Assembly: GCF_000420085.1 (NCBI RefSeq)
Contig: NZ_ATUG01000002.1
Coordinates: forward strand, 1,364,001 to 1,428,000
Direction: 5' to 3'
DNA from: Desulfospira joergensenii DSM 10085
GTDB taxonomy: Bacteria > Desulfobacterota > Desulfobacteria > Desulfobacterales > Desulfobacteraceae
DNA length: 64,000 bases
Part shown: one piece after another, positions 53,183 through 63,178 of the stretch
Layout of the letters: the number at the start of each line of letters is the position of its first letter
Position numbering within the stretch: position 1 is the first letter of the stretch
Notes under the pieces: model-generated
What the model saw: the letters and a program-made list of their open reading frames with translations, nothing else
The model's database searches: none
What the model was told of the DNA's origin: nothing
Made by a program: the position numbers and the translations under genes

Positions 53183-53653
53183 ATGGAAAATTCTATGTTG
53201 AAATATAGGTTAAAATATTACGCTTTCCTGATTTTTTTGGGTTTGGTTCTCCCGGGAATGCTGGTCTGCCAGGCAGGCGCTGCCGAACGGGTTACGGTCA
53301 AAGCCGGAATCGCCAATTTAAGGTCCGGCCCCGGCACAAAATATGAAGTGCTTTGGCAGGTGGAGCAGTACCATCCTTTTCTGGTGGTTGAAAAAAAGGG
53401 CAATTGGTACAAGATAAAAGATTTTGAAGGGGATATGGCCTGGATTCACAAATCCCTTCTGAGCAAGATGACCGGAGTGATCACCAAAAAGACCAAATCC
53501 AATGTCCGGTCCGAGCCCAATACAAAGAGTAGGATCCTGTTTACCGTTGAGCGGGGTGTCCCCTTCAAAGTCCTCAAGAGAAAGGGGAACTGGATCAGGA
53601 TAGAGCATGCAGACGGCGAAAAAGGATGGATTTATAAAACATTGGTATGGTGA
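53183..53653 (+). CDS. Exported protein with two bacterial SH3 domains
   Basis: A 156-aa periplasmic protein. A signal peptide ends near residue 35 (CQAGA), followed by two SH3b repeats: VTVKAGIANLRSGPGTKYEV to WIHKSLLSK and KSNVRSEPNTKSRILFTVERG to GWIYKTLVW. Such proteins bind cell-wall peptides and act as cell-wall sensors or chaperones. ATG 53183 is chosen because GGAGGAG lies close upstream; a GTG start at 53123 would add 20 residues before the signal peptide. Confidence 0.82.
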   Translation: MENSMLKYRLKYYAFLIFLGLVLPGMLVCQAGAAERVTVKAGIANLRSGPGTKYEVLWQVEQYHPFLVVEKKGNWYKIKDFEGDMAWIHKSLLSKMTGVITKKTKSNVRSEPNTKSRILFTVERGVPFKVLKRKGNWIRIEHADGEKGWIYKTLVW

Positions 53654-53753
53654 TCCGGCCCATGGCAGGATGGAAAAAAATCAGGACTTGAACACGGGGA
53701 AGACATCCTCTTCCCGTAGGGGACGAGTTCATTAACCTAAATCAAGGTGGAGC

Positions 53754-54437
53754 ATGGCTGAACAGAAAATTTCGAACGAGAGAAAAAAAGAGCTGGAGCA
53801 GATGGACCCATTCCAGGTAAACCTCCTAAAGGCAATGACCTATGCAAAGGCACACAAAAATCAGCTCATGGCGGCTTTGGGCGCAGTGGTTGCCGTCATT
53901 GTCATCTTTTCGGGCATCATGGCCAGTTTTAAGCATTCGGAAGACAGGGCCTCTGAACTGACGGCCAGGGCGATTGCCAAGTATGCAAAGGCCCGGGATC
54001 CCCAAAAGGGATTTGAAGCGGTCAAGGATGATTTCGGGGCTGTTTTCCAGGACTATTCAAATACAAATGCCGGAAAAATGGCCAGGATGAAGTTTGCTAA
54101 AATATGCTTTGATGCCGGAGAGTATGACATGGCCTTTGACATGTACAGCCAGGCCTATGAAGTCTTTAAAAAGGACCCCGGTCTGAAAAATTTTCTACTG
54201 GCCGCCCTGGGGAACGTCTGCCAGGCCAAAAAAGATTTTGACCAGGCCCGTTCCTATTTTTCCCGGATAGAGAGCTCAGACTCAGCCCTGTCAAAGGACC
54301 AGGCTCTTTTTGCCCTGGCCGGCCTGCACGAGGCGCAAAATGAGTCCGATGCCAGCCGCAAATTGTACGAAAAACTGGCCAGTGATTATAAAGATTCAAT
54401 TTATCACGACATTGCCGAGGCCAAATCCGCAAACTGA
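53754..54437 (+). CDS. Membrane-anchored TPR-like protein (YfgM-like)
   Basis: A 227-aa protein with a cytoplasmic N-terminus, one membrane helix near residues 38-60 (LMAALGAVVAVIVIFSGIM) and a helical TPR-type periplasmic domain (FAKICFDAGEYDMAFDMYSQA, NVCQAKKDFDQARSYF). The topology resembles YfgM, a partner of the Sec translocon and periplasmic chaperones, but there is no bamB-type neighbour. It is followed by a strong terminator. Confidence 0.72.
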   Translation: MAEQKISNERKKELEQMDPFQVNLLKAMTYAKAHKNQLMAALGAVVAVIVIFSGIMASFKHSEDRASELTARAIAKYAKARDPQKGFEAVKDDFGAVFQDYSNTNAGKMARMKFAKICFDAGEYDMAFDMYSQAYEVFKKDPGLKNFLLAALGNVCQAKKDFDQARSYFSRIESSDSALSKDQALFALAGLHEAQNESDASRKLYEKLASDYKDSIYHDIAEAKSAN

Positions 54438-54461
54438 TTATCCCCCCTTCATCCAGAACTG

Positions 54462-54496
54462 AAAAAGGCTGCTGACCTCTCGGTCGCAGCCTTTTT
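54462..54496 (+). terminator. Intrinsic terminator after the TPR-like gene
   Basis: AAAAAGGCTGC and GCAGCCTTTTT pair perfectly, with an inner GACC-TCTC-GGTC stem, ending in five T. It is a textbook bidirectional terminator placed 24 bases after the stop codon. Confidence 0.88.
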
Positions 54497-54521
54497 CAGA
54501 AAAGGAAAAAAAGATGAAAAA

Positions 54522-54794
54522 ACTAACCCTTGGTTAGTGAGAATATAAAAATGCAAAGATCTTGCCAAACCGCCATGTTTTGCATATTTTTTTTCTCTTT
54601 TTTTTCTAAGCTCCTGAAACAAGGTTATTTTTCGTTAAAATATGACATTTTTTTCCCAATTGTCCCGGATGGGACAATTCTGTTTTTTAGGGGAAAGGTT
54701 CAAAATTTTGAACCCACTGAAAGTCAGATCCGAGCGTATCGAAGATAACATAATGAAATTATAGGGTTTTTATCGTAAGTTCAAGATTTTGAAC
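54522..54794. repeat. Cluster of four palindromes between convergent genes
   Basis: Four inverted repeats lie in an AT-rich stretch: ACTAACC/GGTTAGT (54522-54538), ATTGTCCC/GGGACAAT (54659-54678, followed within a few bases by six T), the perfect palindrome GGTTCAAAATTTTGAACC (54697-54714), and the near-copy GTTCAAGATTTTGAAC (54779-54794). The last can serve as terminator for the minus-strand regulator gene. Four such elements exceed what two convergent genes need. No protein gene with a ribosome site lies here. Confidence 0.6.
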
Positions 54795-54837
54795 CGATCA
54801 CGGAGTGTATTGAATTCTCTTGTATTCCAATTGGTTA

Positions 54838-56211
54838 TCAGACATCCAGGCCAAACTTTTTCAATTTCTGGTGTAAGCCGCTTTTTCCGATCCCGAGGAT
54901 TTTGGCCGCCTTTGTCTGGACGTTTCCCGACATCTTCATGGCCCTTTGTATCATCCTTTTTTCCACGGCGGCAAGGGTTTCTGACAGGCCGGCCCCCTCG
55001 GGAATTCCATCCAGGGCAAGGGTGGGGCCGGAATTCTGCCGGACCTGGGGCGGCAGGTCCGGCAGTGAAATAATATCGCTGTCGGAAAGAATGACAGATC
55101 TTTCAATGACATTTTCGAGTTCCCTGACATTGCCGTTCCAATTGTATTCACACAGAATCTGTGTTGCTTCCCTGGAGATGCCGCTGATCACTTTGCCCGC
55201 AGATTCCGGACCACTGGTATATTTTTTGATGAAATGGTCAATGAGCAGAGGGATGTCTTCCTGCCGATCCCTTAGGGGGGGGAGAACAGCTTTTACCACA
55301 TTGAGCCGGTAGTAGAGATCTTCCCTGAATCTGCCCTTTTTTACTTCATCCTCAAGGGTTTTATTGGTGGCTGCGATGAGTCGGAAATCAACGGGGATGG
55401 GCAGGGTCCCTCCCACTCTTTCCACTGTTTTTTCCTGAAGAACCCGCAGAAGTTTAACCTGCAAAGGCATGGGAAGTTCTCCGATTTCATCCAGAAACAG
55501 GGTGCCGCGGTCGGCCAGCTCAAACCGGCCTTTTTTCATGTTGGCCGCGCCGGTGAAGGCTCCTTTTTCATGACCGAACAATTCACTTTCCAGCAGAGAC
55601 TCGGCAAAGGCGGAACAGTTCACGGCCACAAGAGTGTTTCTTTTTCTCATGCTGTTGCAGTGAATGGACTTGGCCACCAGTTCTTTTCCGGTTCCGCTTT
55701 CACCTTCCAGGAGGACCGACGCATTTGTCGGCGCCACCTTCTTGATGATTTCATACAATTCCTGCATGGGCTTGCTCTTACCGATGATATTGTCAAACTG
55801 ATACCGGCTGTGCATGGCATCCCTGAGTATGCTGTTCTCCTGGACGATTCTATACATGGACAGGGCTTTGGCAATATGGGCGATGAGGGCTTCGTTTTCA
55901 AAGGGCTTGAGGATAAAGGTATAGGCTCCCTTGTGCATGGCCTCCACAGCCTTTTCCACACTGCCGAAGGCCGTCATGATAATAACCGGCAGGTCGGGTT
56001 TGAGGTCCTTTATCTTTTCAAGCAGGTCAATACCGGTCATCCCGGACATTTTTACATCGGTGAGGACCAGGTCAATGAGCTGGGTGTTCAGAATATCGAG
56101 GGCCTCCATGCCGCTTGAGGCCGTTAAAGAAGCATATCCCTCTTCCTCCAGGACCTCGCTTAAGATCATGGGGTAGTGTTTTTCATCATCAACGATTAAT
56201 ATGGTTTCCAT
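54838..56211 (-). CDS. NtrC-family sigma54 response regulator
   Basis: A 457-aa regulator. The receiver domain (1-120) has DDE, the phospho-acceptor Asp in [11 protein letters not shown] and a Lys in LKPF. The AAA+ domain (about 140-380) has Walker A GESGTGKE, the sigma54-contact loop GAFTGA, Walker [11 protein letters not shown] and the arginine-finger region [10 protein letters not shown] Fis-type helix-turn-helix closes the protein (about 415-457). All activator motifs are intact, so it should open sigma54 promoters when phosphorylated. It lies nine bases behind its kinase gene. Next to pilMNOPQ it could be PilR-like, though no sigma54 promoter was recognised there. Confidence 0.92.
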   Translation of the reverse strand: METILIVDDEKHYPMILSEVLEEEGYASLTASSGMEALDILNTQLIDLVLTDVKMSGMTGIDLLEKIKDLKPDLPVIIMTAFGSVEKAVEAMHKGAYTFILKPFENEALIAHIAKALSMYRIVQENSILRDAMHSRYQFDNIIGKSKPMQELYEIIKKVAPTNASVLLEGESGTGKELVAKSIHCNSMRKRNTLVAVNCSAFAESLLESELFGHEKGAFTGAANMKKGRFELADRGTLFLDEIGELPMPLQVKLLRVLQEKTVERVGGTLPIPVDFRLIAATNKTLEDEVKKGRFREDLYYRLNVVKAVLPPLRDRQEDIPLLIDHFIKKYTSGPESAGKVISGISREATQILCEYNWNGNVRELENVIERSVILSDSDIISLPDLPPQVRQNSGPTLALDGIPEGAGLSETLAAVEKRMIQRAMKMSGNVQTKAAKILGIGKSGLHQKLKKFGLDV

Positions 56212-56220
56212 TGTCCACTC

Positions 56221-57645
56221 CTAAACCGGCAGAAAAATTTCAAAAACCGCCCCTGAACCCGTAGAATTTGAAACCCTTATACTTCCTTTATGGGCTTCCA
56301 TAATGTTTTTTACGATGCCCAGCCCCAATCCCGTGCCGGTGTCTTTTGTCGTATAAAAAGGGGTCCAGATCTTTTTTAGCACATCCGGATCTATCCCGTC
56401 ACCATTATCGGTAAAGCAGACATGGATATGGCCCTTTTCCACGGCAATTGAAATGGCGATGACGCCTTCTTCCTTAACCGCCTGGAAAGAGTTGAGCAGG
56501 ATGTTTAAAAACGCCTGGTAGAGCATGGAGGGATCCGCCATGATCTCGGGCAGGTTCGGGGTGAATGATTTTATGATTTCAATCTTTCGCTCTTTAATCT
56601 GGGGTTCCAGAAAGGTCAGATTCTTTTCAATGACCTCTTCCACGCGGCAGGGCCTCAGGTCCGGCAGTCTGGGCTTGGCAAAGTCCAGGAAGTCGGTGAT
56701 GATATTGTCAAGCCGGCTGGACTCTTCCACAATAATATCGGGGATATTGCTCTTGACGGAAAGCCGTGCCATCTTTTTTTTCATGAGTTGGGCGCTGCTT
56801 TTAATTATCCCCAAAGGGTTTCTGATTTCGTGGGAGACACCGGCGGTCATCTCCCCGATGGCAGACAGGTGTTCCGCCTGGCGGAGTTTTTCTTCCAGCC
56901 GGAGTCTTTCTTCGGCCCTGCGTTCAATGATGTTTTCTCCATGCTTGACAATATACCTCAGTACAAGAAAGAGAATTCCCATTACACTGGCACAGGAGGC
57001 GACGATCAGTCCCTGGAGTCTGAATACCTGCTGGTAGTCATCGGACACGTCCCGGATGATCTCAATCACGCCGATAACCACCCGTTCCCCCTGCCTGGAC
57101 AACCGGACCTCCTGCATCAACGGAGCAAAGGTAACGATTTTGGTTTCCTGGGGAAACCAGAACAGAAGTTCCAGAAAACTTCCCTTCTGGATGAGCTTGG
57201 AGGTGGATTCCTTTTGCATGGCCCTTTCATAATGGACTCCGCCGGCGTTTTTCTTTCCGATCCGGGTTTTATCAAAACTATAGCCGATGATATTGTCCGT
57301 TCCGTAGATATTGACCATTTCAACATGAAAACTGTGGAGGGTCGATTTTATAACGGCGTCCAAAAGGCGGTGCTGTTCTTTTTCCCTGAGTTTTATCTCT
57401 CCGTGCTGTAGGGCCACCGGGGCGACGAATCTGAGAAAAATTTGGTGATTGAGGTTTTCTATTAATAGGGTGTTGTACTCTTTGCTTTTTTCAAGGAGTA
57501 AATTTCTGACCCAGTGGGCATTGAGTGCGGCGATTATAATGGTTGCCGTCAGCATGACAATCAGGCTTGAAAATGTAAAGGCTTTTACCAGGATAAAGGG
57601 CCTTGCGCCCTGGGGGGGGAGTTGTTTCTGCGGGATTTTTTTCAC
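56221..57645 (-). CDS. Membrane sensor histidine kinase
   Basis: A 474-aa kinase. Membrane helices near 25-45 and 208-228 enclose a periplasmic sensor of about 160 residues. The HisKA domain has the phospho-acceptor His in GVSHEIRNPLG (about 272), and the HATPase domain has the N box (NILLNSFQAVKEEG), DNGDGI, FYTTKDTGTGLGL and GSGAVFEIFLP. The GTG start at 57645 has AAAGGAG upstream. It is the likely partner of the NtrC-type regulator nine bases downstream, and its gene diverges from pilM. The signal it senses is unknown. Confidence 0.9.
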   Translation of the reverse strand: MKKIPQKQLPPQGARPFILVKAFTFSSLIVMLTATIIIAALNAHWVRNLLLEKSKEYNTLLIENLNHQIFLRFVAPVALQHGEIKLREKEQHRLLDAVIKSTLHSFHVEMVNIYGTDNIIGYSFDKTRIGKKNAGGVHYERAMQKESTSKLIQKGSFLELLFWFPQETKIVTFAPLMQEVRLSRQGERVVIGVIEIIRDVSDDYQQVFRLQGLIVASCASVMGILFLVLRYIVKHGENIIERRAEERLRLEEKLRQAEHLSAIGEMTAGVSHEIRNPLGIIKSSAQLMKKKMARLSVKSNIPDIIVEESSRLDNIITDFLDFAKPRLPDLRPCRVEEVIEKNLTFLEPQIKERKIEIIKSFTPNLPEIMADPSMLYQAFLNILLNSFQAVKEEGVIAISIAVEKGHIHVCFTDNGDGIDPDVLKKIWTPFYTTKDTGTGLGLGIVKNIMEAHKGSIRVSNSTGSGAVFEIFLPV

Positions 57646-57866
57646 ATTTCTCCTTTATTTGGGTATTTTTGTTCATATTTTATCCGGGTTTGGTTTGCAA
57701 TTGCCTTTTTTTTTTGCTATTCATGTAGCTAAACAGCGATAATGCTTGACTTTACAGCCGCATAGTATCAGAATTGCAGGAATATTGATATGATTTATTC
57801 ATAGAAAAGTAAAGATATTATGTTCTACAGAAACGGCCCGAATACCAGTAATGGGGATGAAAGAAT

Positions 57867-58919
57867 ATGATATTGGGTGGAAAAAAGCATCTGATCGGTC
57901 TCGACATCGGTTCTTCCTTTGTCAAGGCGGCTGAGGTAAAGATCTCTTCAAAGGGGAACGTTCTTAAAAAGTTCGGCATGGCAAAAATCCCCTATGGCGC
58001 GATAGCGGAAGATCGTATCGTCGATATGGATGGGGTTGCCGAAGTGATCCGGACCCTCTTAAAGACCCATAAGATCAGAGAGAAAAACGTGGCCATCTCC
58101 ACCGGCGGCCACTCCGTGGTGATCAAGACGATCAACACATCCAAACAGCCGGAGAACGAACTGCATAAAACCATTTACTCCGAAGCGGAGCAGTATATCC
58201 CCTACGACATTGACGACGTCAATATCGATTATCAAATCCTGGGGGGGAGTGAGTTCTCGCCGGAGCAGATGAATGTTCTTCTGGTGGCGGTGAAAAAGGA
58301 TCTGGTTGCAGAATACATAGAACTCATTCAGACCGCGGGGCTCAACCCCAAAATAATAGACGTGGATACCTTTGCCCTCCAGAACATATATGAAGCCCTG
58401 CCCCACCGGGAACCCGAGGAAATCGCCATGTTGGTGGACGTGGGGGCTTCCAAAACCTCTTTGAATATCCTCAAGGGAACCAATTCCATCATGATGCGGG
58501 ATAACGTATCTGGAACCAATCAGATCGTTGAGGGTCTGTCATCCAGGCTTGAGATCAGCGTTCAGGACGCCGAAAATATGCTCGCCCAGGGAAATGGTGA
58601 AGAGGGAGATCTTATCCGTGAAATCAGTGCAGATATATCAAATACCTGGTGTTCGGAGATCTGCGAGGTGATCAATGCCTTTCAGAACAACACCAATGAG
58701 GAAAAATTGGGGAAGATACTGCTCAGCGGAGGGGGAAGCCTTGTCAAGGGATTTGCCGAGAACCTTCAATCCGAAGTGGATGCAAGGGTGGCGGTCCTGG
58801 ACCCCTTTGGCGGACTGGTTCTGGATTCAAAAAAATTTCCGGACTCTTTCATAACCAAGGTGGGACCCCAGGCACCGATTGCCTTGGGACTTGCTCTAAG
58901 ACGGGTGGATGACAAATGA
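57867..58919 (+). CDS. pilM: Type IV pilus assembly protein PilM
   Basis: Cytoplasmic actin-like protein (350 aa) that binds the PilN tail and helps form the inner-membrane alignment complex. Family landmarks are LIGLDIGSSFVKAAEV at the start, IPYDIDDVNIDYQIL, MLVDVGASKTSLNIL and LLSGGGSLVKGFAENL. It is the first gene of a pilMNOPQ operon, each junction overlapping or nearly so. The ribosome site is weak (GGGGATGAAAGA). It diverges from the sensor kinase gene across 221 bases. Confidence 0.95.
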   Translation: MILGGKKHLIGLDIGSSFVKAAEVKISSKGNVLKKFGMAKIPYGAIAEDRIVDMDGVAEVIRTLLKTHKIREKNVAISTGGHSVVIKTINTSKQPENELHKTIYSEAEQYIPYDIDDVNIDYQILGGSEFSPEQMNVLLVAVKKDLVAEYIELIQTAGLNPKIIDVDTFALQNIYEALPHREPEEIAMLVDVGASKTSLNILKGTNSIMMRDNVSGTNQIVEGLSSRLEISVQDAENMLAQGNGEEGDLIREISADISNTWCSEICEVINAFQNNTNEEKLGKILLSGGGSLVKGFAENLQSEVDARVAVLDPFGGLVLDSKKFPDSFITKVGPQAPIALGLALRRVDDK

Positions 58920-59503
58920 TACGAGTCAATCTTTTACCTTTCAGACTGGAAAGGAAAAAGGAAAATATTCGCCGGCAGGTTTCGATATTTTTCCTTTTAA
59001 TTTTATTTTCCGCCCTGGTGCTGGTCTGGTACACCCTGAGCGTGGACAGGACCATCCGAGAGACCCGGCAGCAAACCGAGGTGGTGAAAGGCCAGATTAC
59101 CAAGTATAAGAAAAAGGCGGACCGGGTTACCCTGATCAAGAAACAACTTAAAATCCTGGAGAACAAACTTCAGATCGTGGAATCCCTTAAAACCCGGCGG
59201 AAGGACCAGCTGGACCTGCTTGAAATTCTGCCCGGTCAGATTGTGCCGGGAAGGATGTGGATCGAGAGCCTGAAATCCGATGCCGCCAGCGTGGTGATCA
59301 CGGGAATTTCTTTTGACAACCCGACCATCGCCGATTTCATGAAGAACCTTGAAGCCTCAAGCCGGTTTTCCCAGATTAATCTGAAAAGATCCAAAATCAA
59401 GAAAATGGGCAATGATGTCATGCTCAAGTCCTTTGAACTGGTCTGCATGAAAAAGGTATCCCAGCCCCAGGGGAACGATACCAAAAAGAAAAAGGGAAAG
59501 TAA
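58916..59503 (+). CDS. pilN: Type IV pilus assembly protein PilN
   Basis: A bitopic inner-membrane protein (195 aa). The cytoplasmic N-terminus reads MIRVNLLPFRLERKKE, matching the INLLP motif that docks into PilM. One membrane helix lies near 24-42, followed by a coiled coil and a ferredoxin-like periplasmic domain. The start overlaps the pilM stop (ATGA), and its last base is shared with the pilO start, supporting fixed stoichiometry. Confidence 0.93.
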   Translation: MIRVNLLPFRLERKKENIRRQVSIFFLLILFSALVLVWYTLSVDRTIRETRQQTEVVKGQITKYKKKADRVTLIKKQLKILENKLQIVESLKTRRKDQLDLLEILPGQIVPGRMWIESLKSDAASVVITGISFDNPTIADFMKNLEASSRFSQINLKRSKIKKMGNDVMLKSFELVCMKKVSQPQGNDTKKKKGK

Positions 59504-60162
59504 TGGCAGAAGACGCAGCAGAAAACAAAAAAGACAAACTCAAGGAACAACTTGCCGGTTTGTTCACAAAAATCGGCAAATTGACCCGGCTCCAGAGGCT
59601 GTTGATCTGCGTGGGCACATTTGTATTGATCGGAGGGGCGTACTTTTATTTTATTTATCTTCCCAGGAGCGAAGAATTAGACCGGGTAAAGCAGGAGTAT
59701 AAGGCCCAGTCCGAAAAATTGAAGACCTATCAGATCAAGGCCAAGGCCCTGGCAAAATGGGAAAAGAAGATGGAAGAGGTGCAAGGGGAATTCAATATCG
59801 CCACCAAAGCCCTGCCCGACAAAAGGGAACTGCCGGCCATGCTGACCGGTGTTTCCAAAGCCGGATCCAATGCAGGTCTGGAGTTTTTGCTTTTCCAGCC
59901 CGATGCCGAGCAGAACAAGGAATTTTATAAGGAAATCCCCCTGTCCATGAAGGTGGAAGGCTCTTACCACCAGATTGCGAATTTCTTTTTCCAGATGGCC
60001 CACATGAACCGGATCATCAATATCACAAACATGTCCATGAAGCAGAAGACCCAGGGGCCGGATCTCATTGAGATGAGCTGCACGGCAGTCACCTATATGT
60101 TTGTGGATTCGTCGGGAAAAGAGCAGGGTAAAAAAACAGGCAAGAAAAAGAAAAGAGGATAA
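59503..60162 (+). CDS. pilO: Type IV pilus assembly protein PilO
   Basis: Inner-membrane partner of PilN (219 aa). It has one membrane helix near residues 31-55, a coiled coil (about 55-100) and a periplasmic ferredoxin-like domain containing SKAGSNAGLEFLLFQPD and PLSMKVEGSYHQIANFFFQMAHMNRIINI, which match PilO proteins. It starts on the last base of pilN and is followed by pilP after seven bases. The C-terminus is Lys-rich. Confidence 0.93.
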   Translation: MAEDAAENKKDKLKEQLAGLFTKIGKLTRLQRLLICVGTFVLIGGAYFYFIYLPRSEELDRVKQEYKAQSEKLKTYQIKAKALAKWEKKMEEVQGEFNIATKALPDKRELPAMLTGVSKAGSNAGLEFLLFQPDAEQNKEFYKEIPLSMKVEGSYHQIANFFFQMAHMNRIINITNMSMKQKTQGPDLIEMSCTAVTYMFVDSSGKEQGKKTGKKKKRG

Positions 60163-60169
60163 TCCTGAC

Positions 60170-60820
60170 ATGAGATTGAGTAAAATACTGGCTGTGACGG
60201 TTTGGGTTTTCTGTTGTGCCTTTTTGTTCTCATGTGAGAAAGGAACCCCACAGAAAAAAGCTCAGGCGCCGGCTCAGGTATCCGGGGCCATCTCAAAGAC
60301 CGTGAGCAAAGCAGAACCGCCCAAGACCGGGCAAAAGGTTCCTGTAAAGAAGGCCGAGACCCAATCAATTGAAAAGATTTCCAAATCCCTTGAGGATAAG
60401 AATCAGGCCACAATCATGGAACTGGTCATGGGTCAGGACATGAAGTACAGCTCCAAGGGGAAAATAGACCCCTTCACTCCCCTGGTCCGGGAAAAAGAGG
60501 CAAGTCCTCCCCAGGCGAACGGAGCTTTACCGGAAGAAGAGCCCAAGAGGGTTTTGACCCCCCTGGAAAAAATGGAGCTCAGCCAGCTCAAGCTTGTGGC
60601 GGTGATCCTCATGGAAAATAAAAAAATTGCCATGGTGGAAGAGGCAACGGGCAAGGGGTATGAGGTCGGGATCGGAACCTATATGGGAAAGGATTCGGGT
60701 CAGGTGACCCAGATCAATCAAAGCAGCATCATTATCAAGGAAATCGTTAAAGATTATAAGGGGAACCGCAAGGAGCGTTTCCAGGAAATGAAACTTCATA
60801 AAAGAGATAGCGGGGAATAA
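60170..60820 (+). CDS. pilP: Type IV pilus lipoprotein PilP
   Basis: A 216-aa inner-membrane lipoprotein linking PilNO to the PilQ secretin. The ATG at 60170 opens a signal peptide ending in the lipobox-like LFSC. The middle is a low-complexity tether rich in Ala, Pro and Lys; the C-terminal region from about 100 carries the PilP fold, recognisable in GKIDPFTPL, TPLEKMELSQLKLVAVILM and GYEVGIGTYMGKDSGQVTQI. It ends one base before the pilQ ATG. Confidence 0.92.
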   Translation: MRLSKILAVTVWVFCCAFLFSCEKGTPQKKAQAPAQVSGAISKTVSKAEPPKTGQKVPVKKAETQSIEKISKSLEDKNQATIMELVMGQDMKYSSKGKIDPFTPLVREKEASPPQANGALPEEEPKRVLTPLEKMELSQLKLVAVILMENKKIAMVEEATGKGYEVGIGTYMGKDSGQVTQINQSSIIIKEIVKDYKGNRKERFQEMKLHKRDSGE

Positions 60821-60821
60821 T

Positions 60822-63134
60822 ATGCCTTTTTTTCAGTTTAATACAAGCATTTATCGGGTGATGATCGGCTGTTTGTTTCTGGCTCTATCCCTGGCTCCGG
60901 GGTGTGTTTCCCAGGAAACTGAAAATGTCGAAACCATGGAAAAACAGAGCGCTTCCATGGAAAAAGAAACTCTGGACATTGCGGACTCCCAGATCAGCGA
61001 AAACCCGCTTATCCAGTCGGTTCGCATTCAACGGACAGGCCAGGGGGTTGAGGCACTGATCCTTGGCAACCGGGAGCTTAAGGGCTACACCTCCATTAAA
61101 CAGGCCTTTCCCTTTGGAATTGCCGTTTATCTGTCCGGAACCGGAATTGACAAGGACATGGGTCTTGATTTCAAAGAGGATGATCTGGTTCAGGACGTGA
61201 AGGTCGGATATGCTGACCAGGACCAGACCACCGCCAAAGTGGAAATTCTTTTAAAACAGGATATTTCCTATGAAGTCAAGGAGGAGGATGCCGCCCTGAG
61301 ACTGGTTTTTTCCAAAAAACAGGGTGACAGCATAAGCCTGGCGGGCGGGAACCAGGAGCCGGCCGGGAGCATGGAAGAAGATTTCCCGTCAGCCGCCAGC
61401 CAAACCGGCTCAGAGGTTGTGGTTCCAGACACCAGGGCCCGGCTCACGGATATCCGTTTTGATACGGCCAGGAGCGGCCGGTCAGACATCCTCGTGGAAA
61501 CCAGCCATCCTGTGAAGTATGAGCTTGTTCCCAAAAGCCCCGAAATCATAGACCTTAATCTCTATAATACCCTTATCCCGGATTATCACCAAAGATCCCT
61601 GAAAACCCAGTATTTTGATTCAGCTGTTGAAGAGATCATTCCCACGGCCGGGAAGGGCACGGACTCTAAAATTCAGATCCATGTCCGGGATCAGGTTCCC
61701 TACAGGGTGTTTCAGAACAAGAATTTAATATCTGTCTTATTTGAACCCTCTGATACCCAGCCACCGGTATTTGATAAAGCCGTAAAAACGGCCGGTGCGG
61801 GCCAGACCGCTCCCATACCTCCAGGCAACGCTGGGACGGCCCCGGCTCCGGCGGCAGACAACCAAGATTCCATGGGGGGCATGCTGGACGCTAGGCCAGT
61901 CTACACCGGCGAGAAAATCAAACTCGATTTCTATGAAACCGATGTAAAGAACGTTTTCCGAATTCTGAGGAGCGTCAGCGGTTTGAATTTTGCCATTGAT
62001 AAGGATGTCCAGGGCAAGGTGACCATGACCCTTGAGGAGCCGGTTCCCTGGGATCAGGTCCTGGACCTGGTCCTTAAAATGAACAGCCTGGGGAAAAAAA
62101 TGGAAGGGAATGTGATCCGGATTGCCACCCTGGAGACCCTGAAAACCGAAGAACTGGCCAGGCAGGATGCCATTGCCGCCATCAAGAAATCCCAGGAACA
62201 AAAAGAGAGTCTTGAGCCCCTGATTACCGAGTATATCCCCATCAACTATTCAGATGCAGCCAAAGATATCGAGCCCCATATCAAACCCATCCTGACCAAG
62301 GAACGGGGAAATCTGTCCGTTGACCAGCGGACCAATATGATCATCGTCACGGATACCCAGGCCAAGGTCGATCATATCCTGGAGATGATTTACAGGCTGG
62401 ATACGGTGACTCCCCAGATCATCATTGAGGCAAAAATCGTGGAGGTGACCAAGAAATTTTCCAGGAAGCTGGGAATCGGATGGAACCTTTCCAATGCTTC
62501 GGGGGCTACCTCGGGTTTTATCGACGATTTTGACTTATCGCTCAATAGTTCCGGAATCGCCGGGGATTTTTCATTTTTCAGGCTGTTCGGCTCATCCGTC
62601 ACTGCACTGAACGCTCAGCTGGAGGCATCAGAGGAACAGGGAGACGTGAAGATCGTCTCTTCTCCCCGGATTCTGACCCTGGACAATAAAAAGGCCAGGA
62701 TCAAGCAAGGGGTGGAGTATGCCTATCTGGAGAGGGATGATTCCGGCGGATCCTCCGTCAAATTCAAGGACATTGACCTGCTCCTGGAGGTGACCCCCCA
62801 TGTTACCCCGGATAAGAGGATCTCAATGACGGTCAAGCTGACCAAAAATGATCTCGCCGGCGAAACCACAACCGGGGTTCCGACCCTTAACACCAATGAG
62901 GCGGAAACCGAACTGCTGGTCAACAACCAGGACACCGTGGTCATCGGTGGGATTGTCAAAACAACCAAAACAGATAATAATAAAGGTCTTCCCTTTCTCA
63001 CCGGAATCCCGGTTCTGGGCCACTTGTTCGGAAGCACCTCAAAGGAAGATGACAGAAACGAACTGCTCATCTTCATGACCCCGTCCATTGTCCAGCTTGA
63101 ACAAAAACGGAATGTCAGGGCAACCTCGGATTAA
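60822..63134 (+). CDS. pilQ: Type IV pilus secretin PilQ
   Basis: Outer-membrane secretin (770 aa) forming the pore through which the pilus passes. The N-terminus has a lipobox-like LAPGC; two AMIN-type domains (about 65-165 and 200-305) bind peptidoglycan; a Pro/Ala-rich linker follows; then come the STN/N1 domains (KIKLDFYETDVKNVFRILRSVSG, YIPINYSDAAKDI) and the secretin core (EAKIVEVTKKFSRKLGIGW, VVSSP-like KIVSSPRILTLDNKKA, DTVVIGGIVKT, GIPVLGHLFGS, ELLIFMTPSIV). Length and domains are complete. It closes the pilMNOPQ operon and has a terminator downstream. Confidence 0.95.
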   Translation: MPFFQFNTSIYRVMIGCLFLALSLAPGCVSQETENVETMEKQSASMEKETLDIADSQISENPLIQSVRIQRTGQGVEALILGNRELKGYTSIKQAFPFGIAVYLSGTGIDKDMGLDFKEDDLVQDVKVGYADQDQTTAKVEILLKQDISYEVKEEDAALRLVFSKKQGDSISLAGGNQEPAGSMEEDFPSAASQTGSEVVVPDTRARLTDIRFDTARSGRSDILVETSHPVKYELVPKSPEIIDLNLYNTLIPDYHQRSLKTQYFDSAVEEIIPTAGKGTDSKIQIHVRDQVPYRVFQNKNLISVLFEPSDTQPPVFDKAVKTAGAGQTAPIPPGNAGTAPAPAADNQDSMGGMLDARPVYTGEKIKLDFYETDVKNVFRILRSVSGLNFAIDKDVQGKVTMTLEEPVPWDQVLDLVLKMNSLGKKMEGNVIRIATLETLKTEELARQDAIAAIKKSQEQKESLEPLITEYIPINYSDAAKDIEPHIKPILTKERGNLSVDQRTNMIIVTDTQAKVDHILEMIYRLDTVTPQIIIEAKIVEVTKKFSRKLGIGWNLSNASGATSGFIDDFDLSLNSSGIAGDFSFFRLFGSSVTALNAQLEASEEQGDVKIVSSPRILTLDNKKARIKQGVEYAYLERDDSGGSSVKFKDIDLLLEVTPHVTPDKRISMTVKLTKNDLAGETTTGVPTLNTNEAETELLVNNQDTVVIGGIVKTTKTDNNKGLPFLTGIPVLGHLFGSTSKEDDRNELLIFMTPSIVQLEQKRNVRATSD

Positions 63135-63178
63135 TTACGGCTCTGCCTGAGAGAATGAACCCTGATGTTGTAACCATT

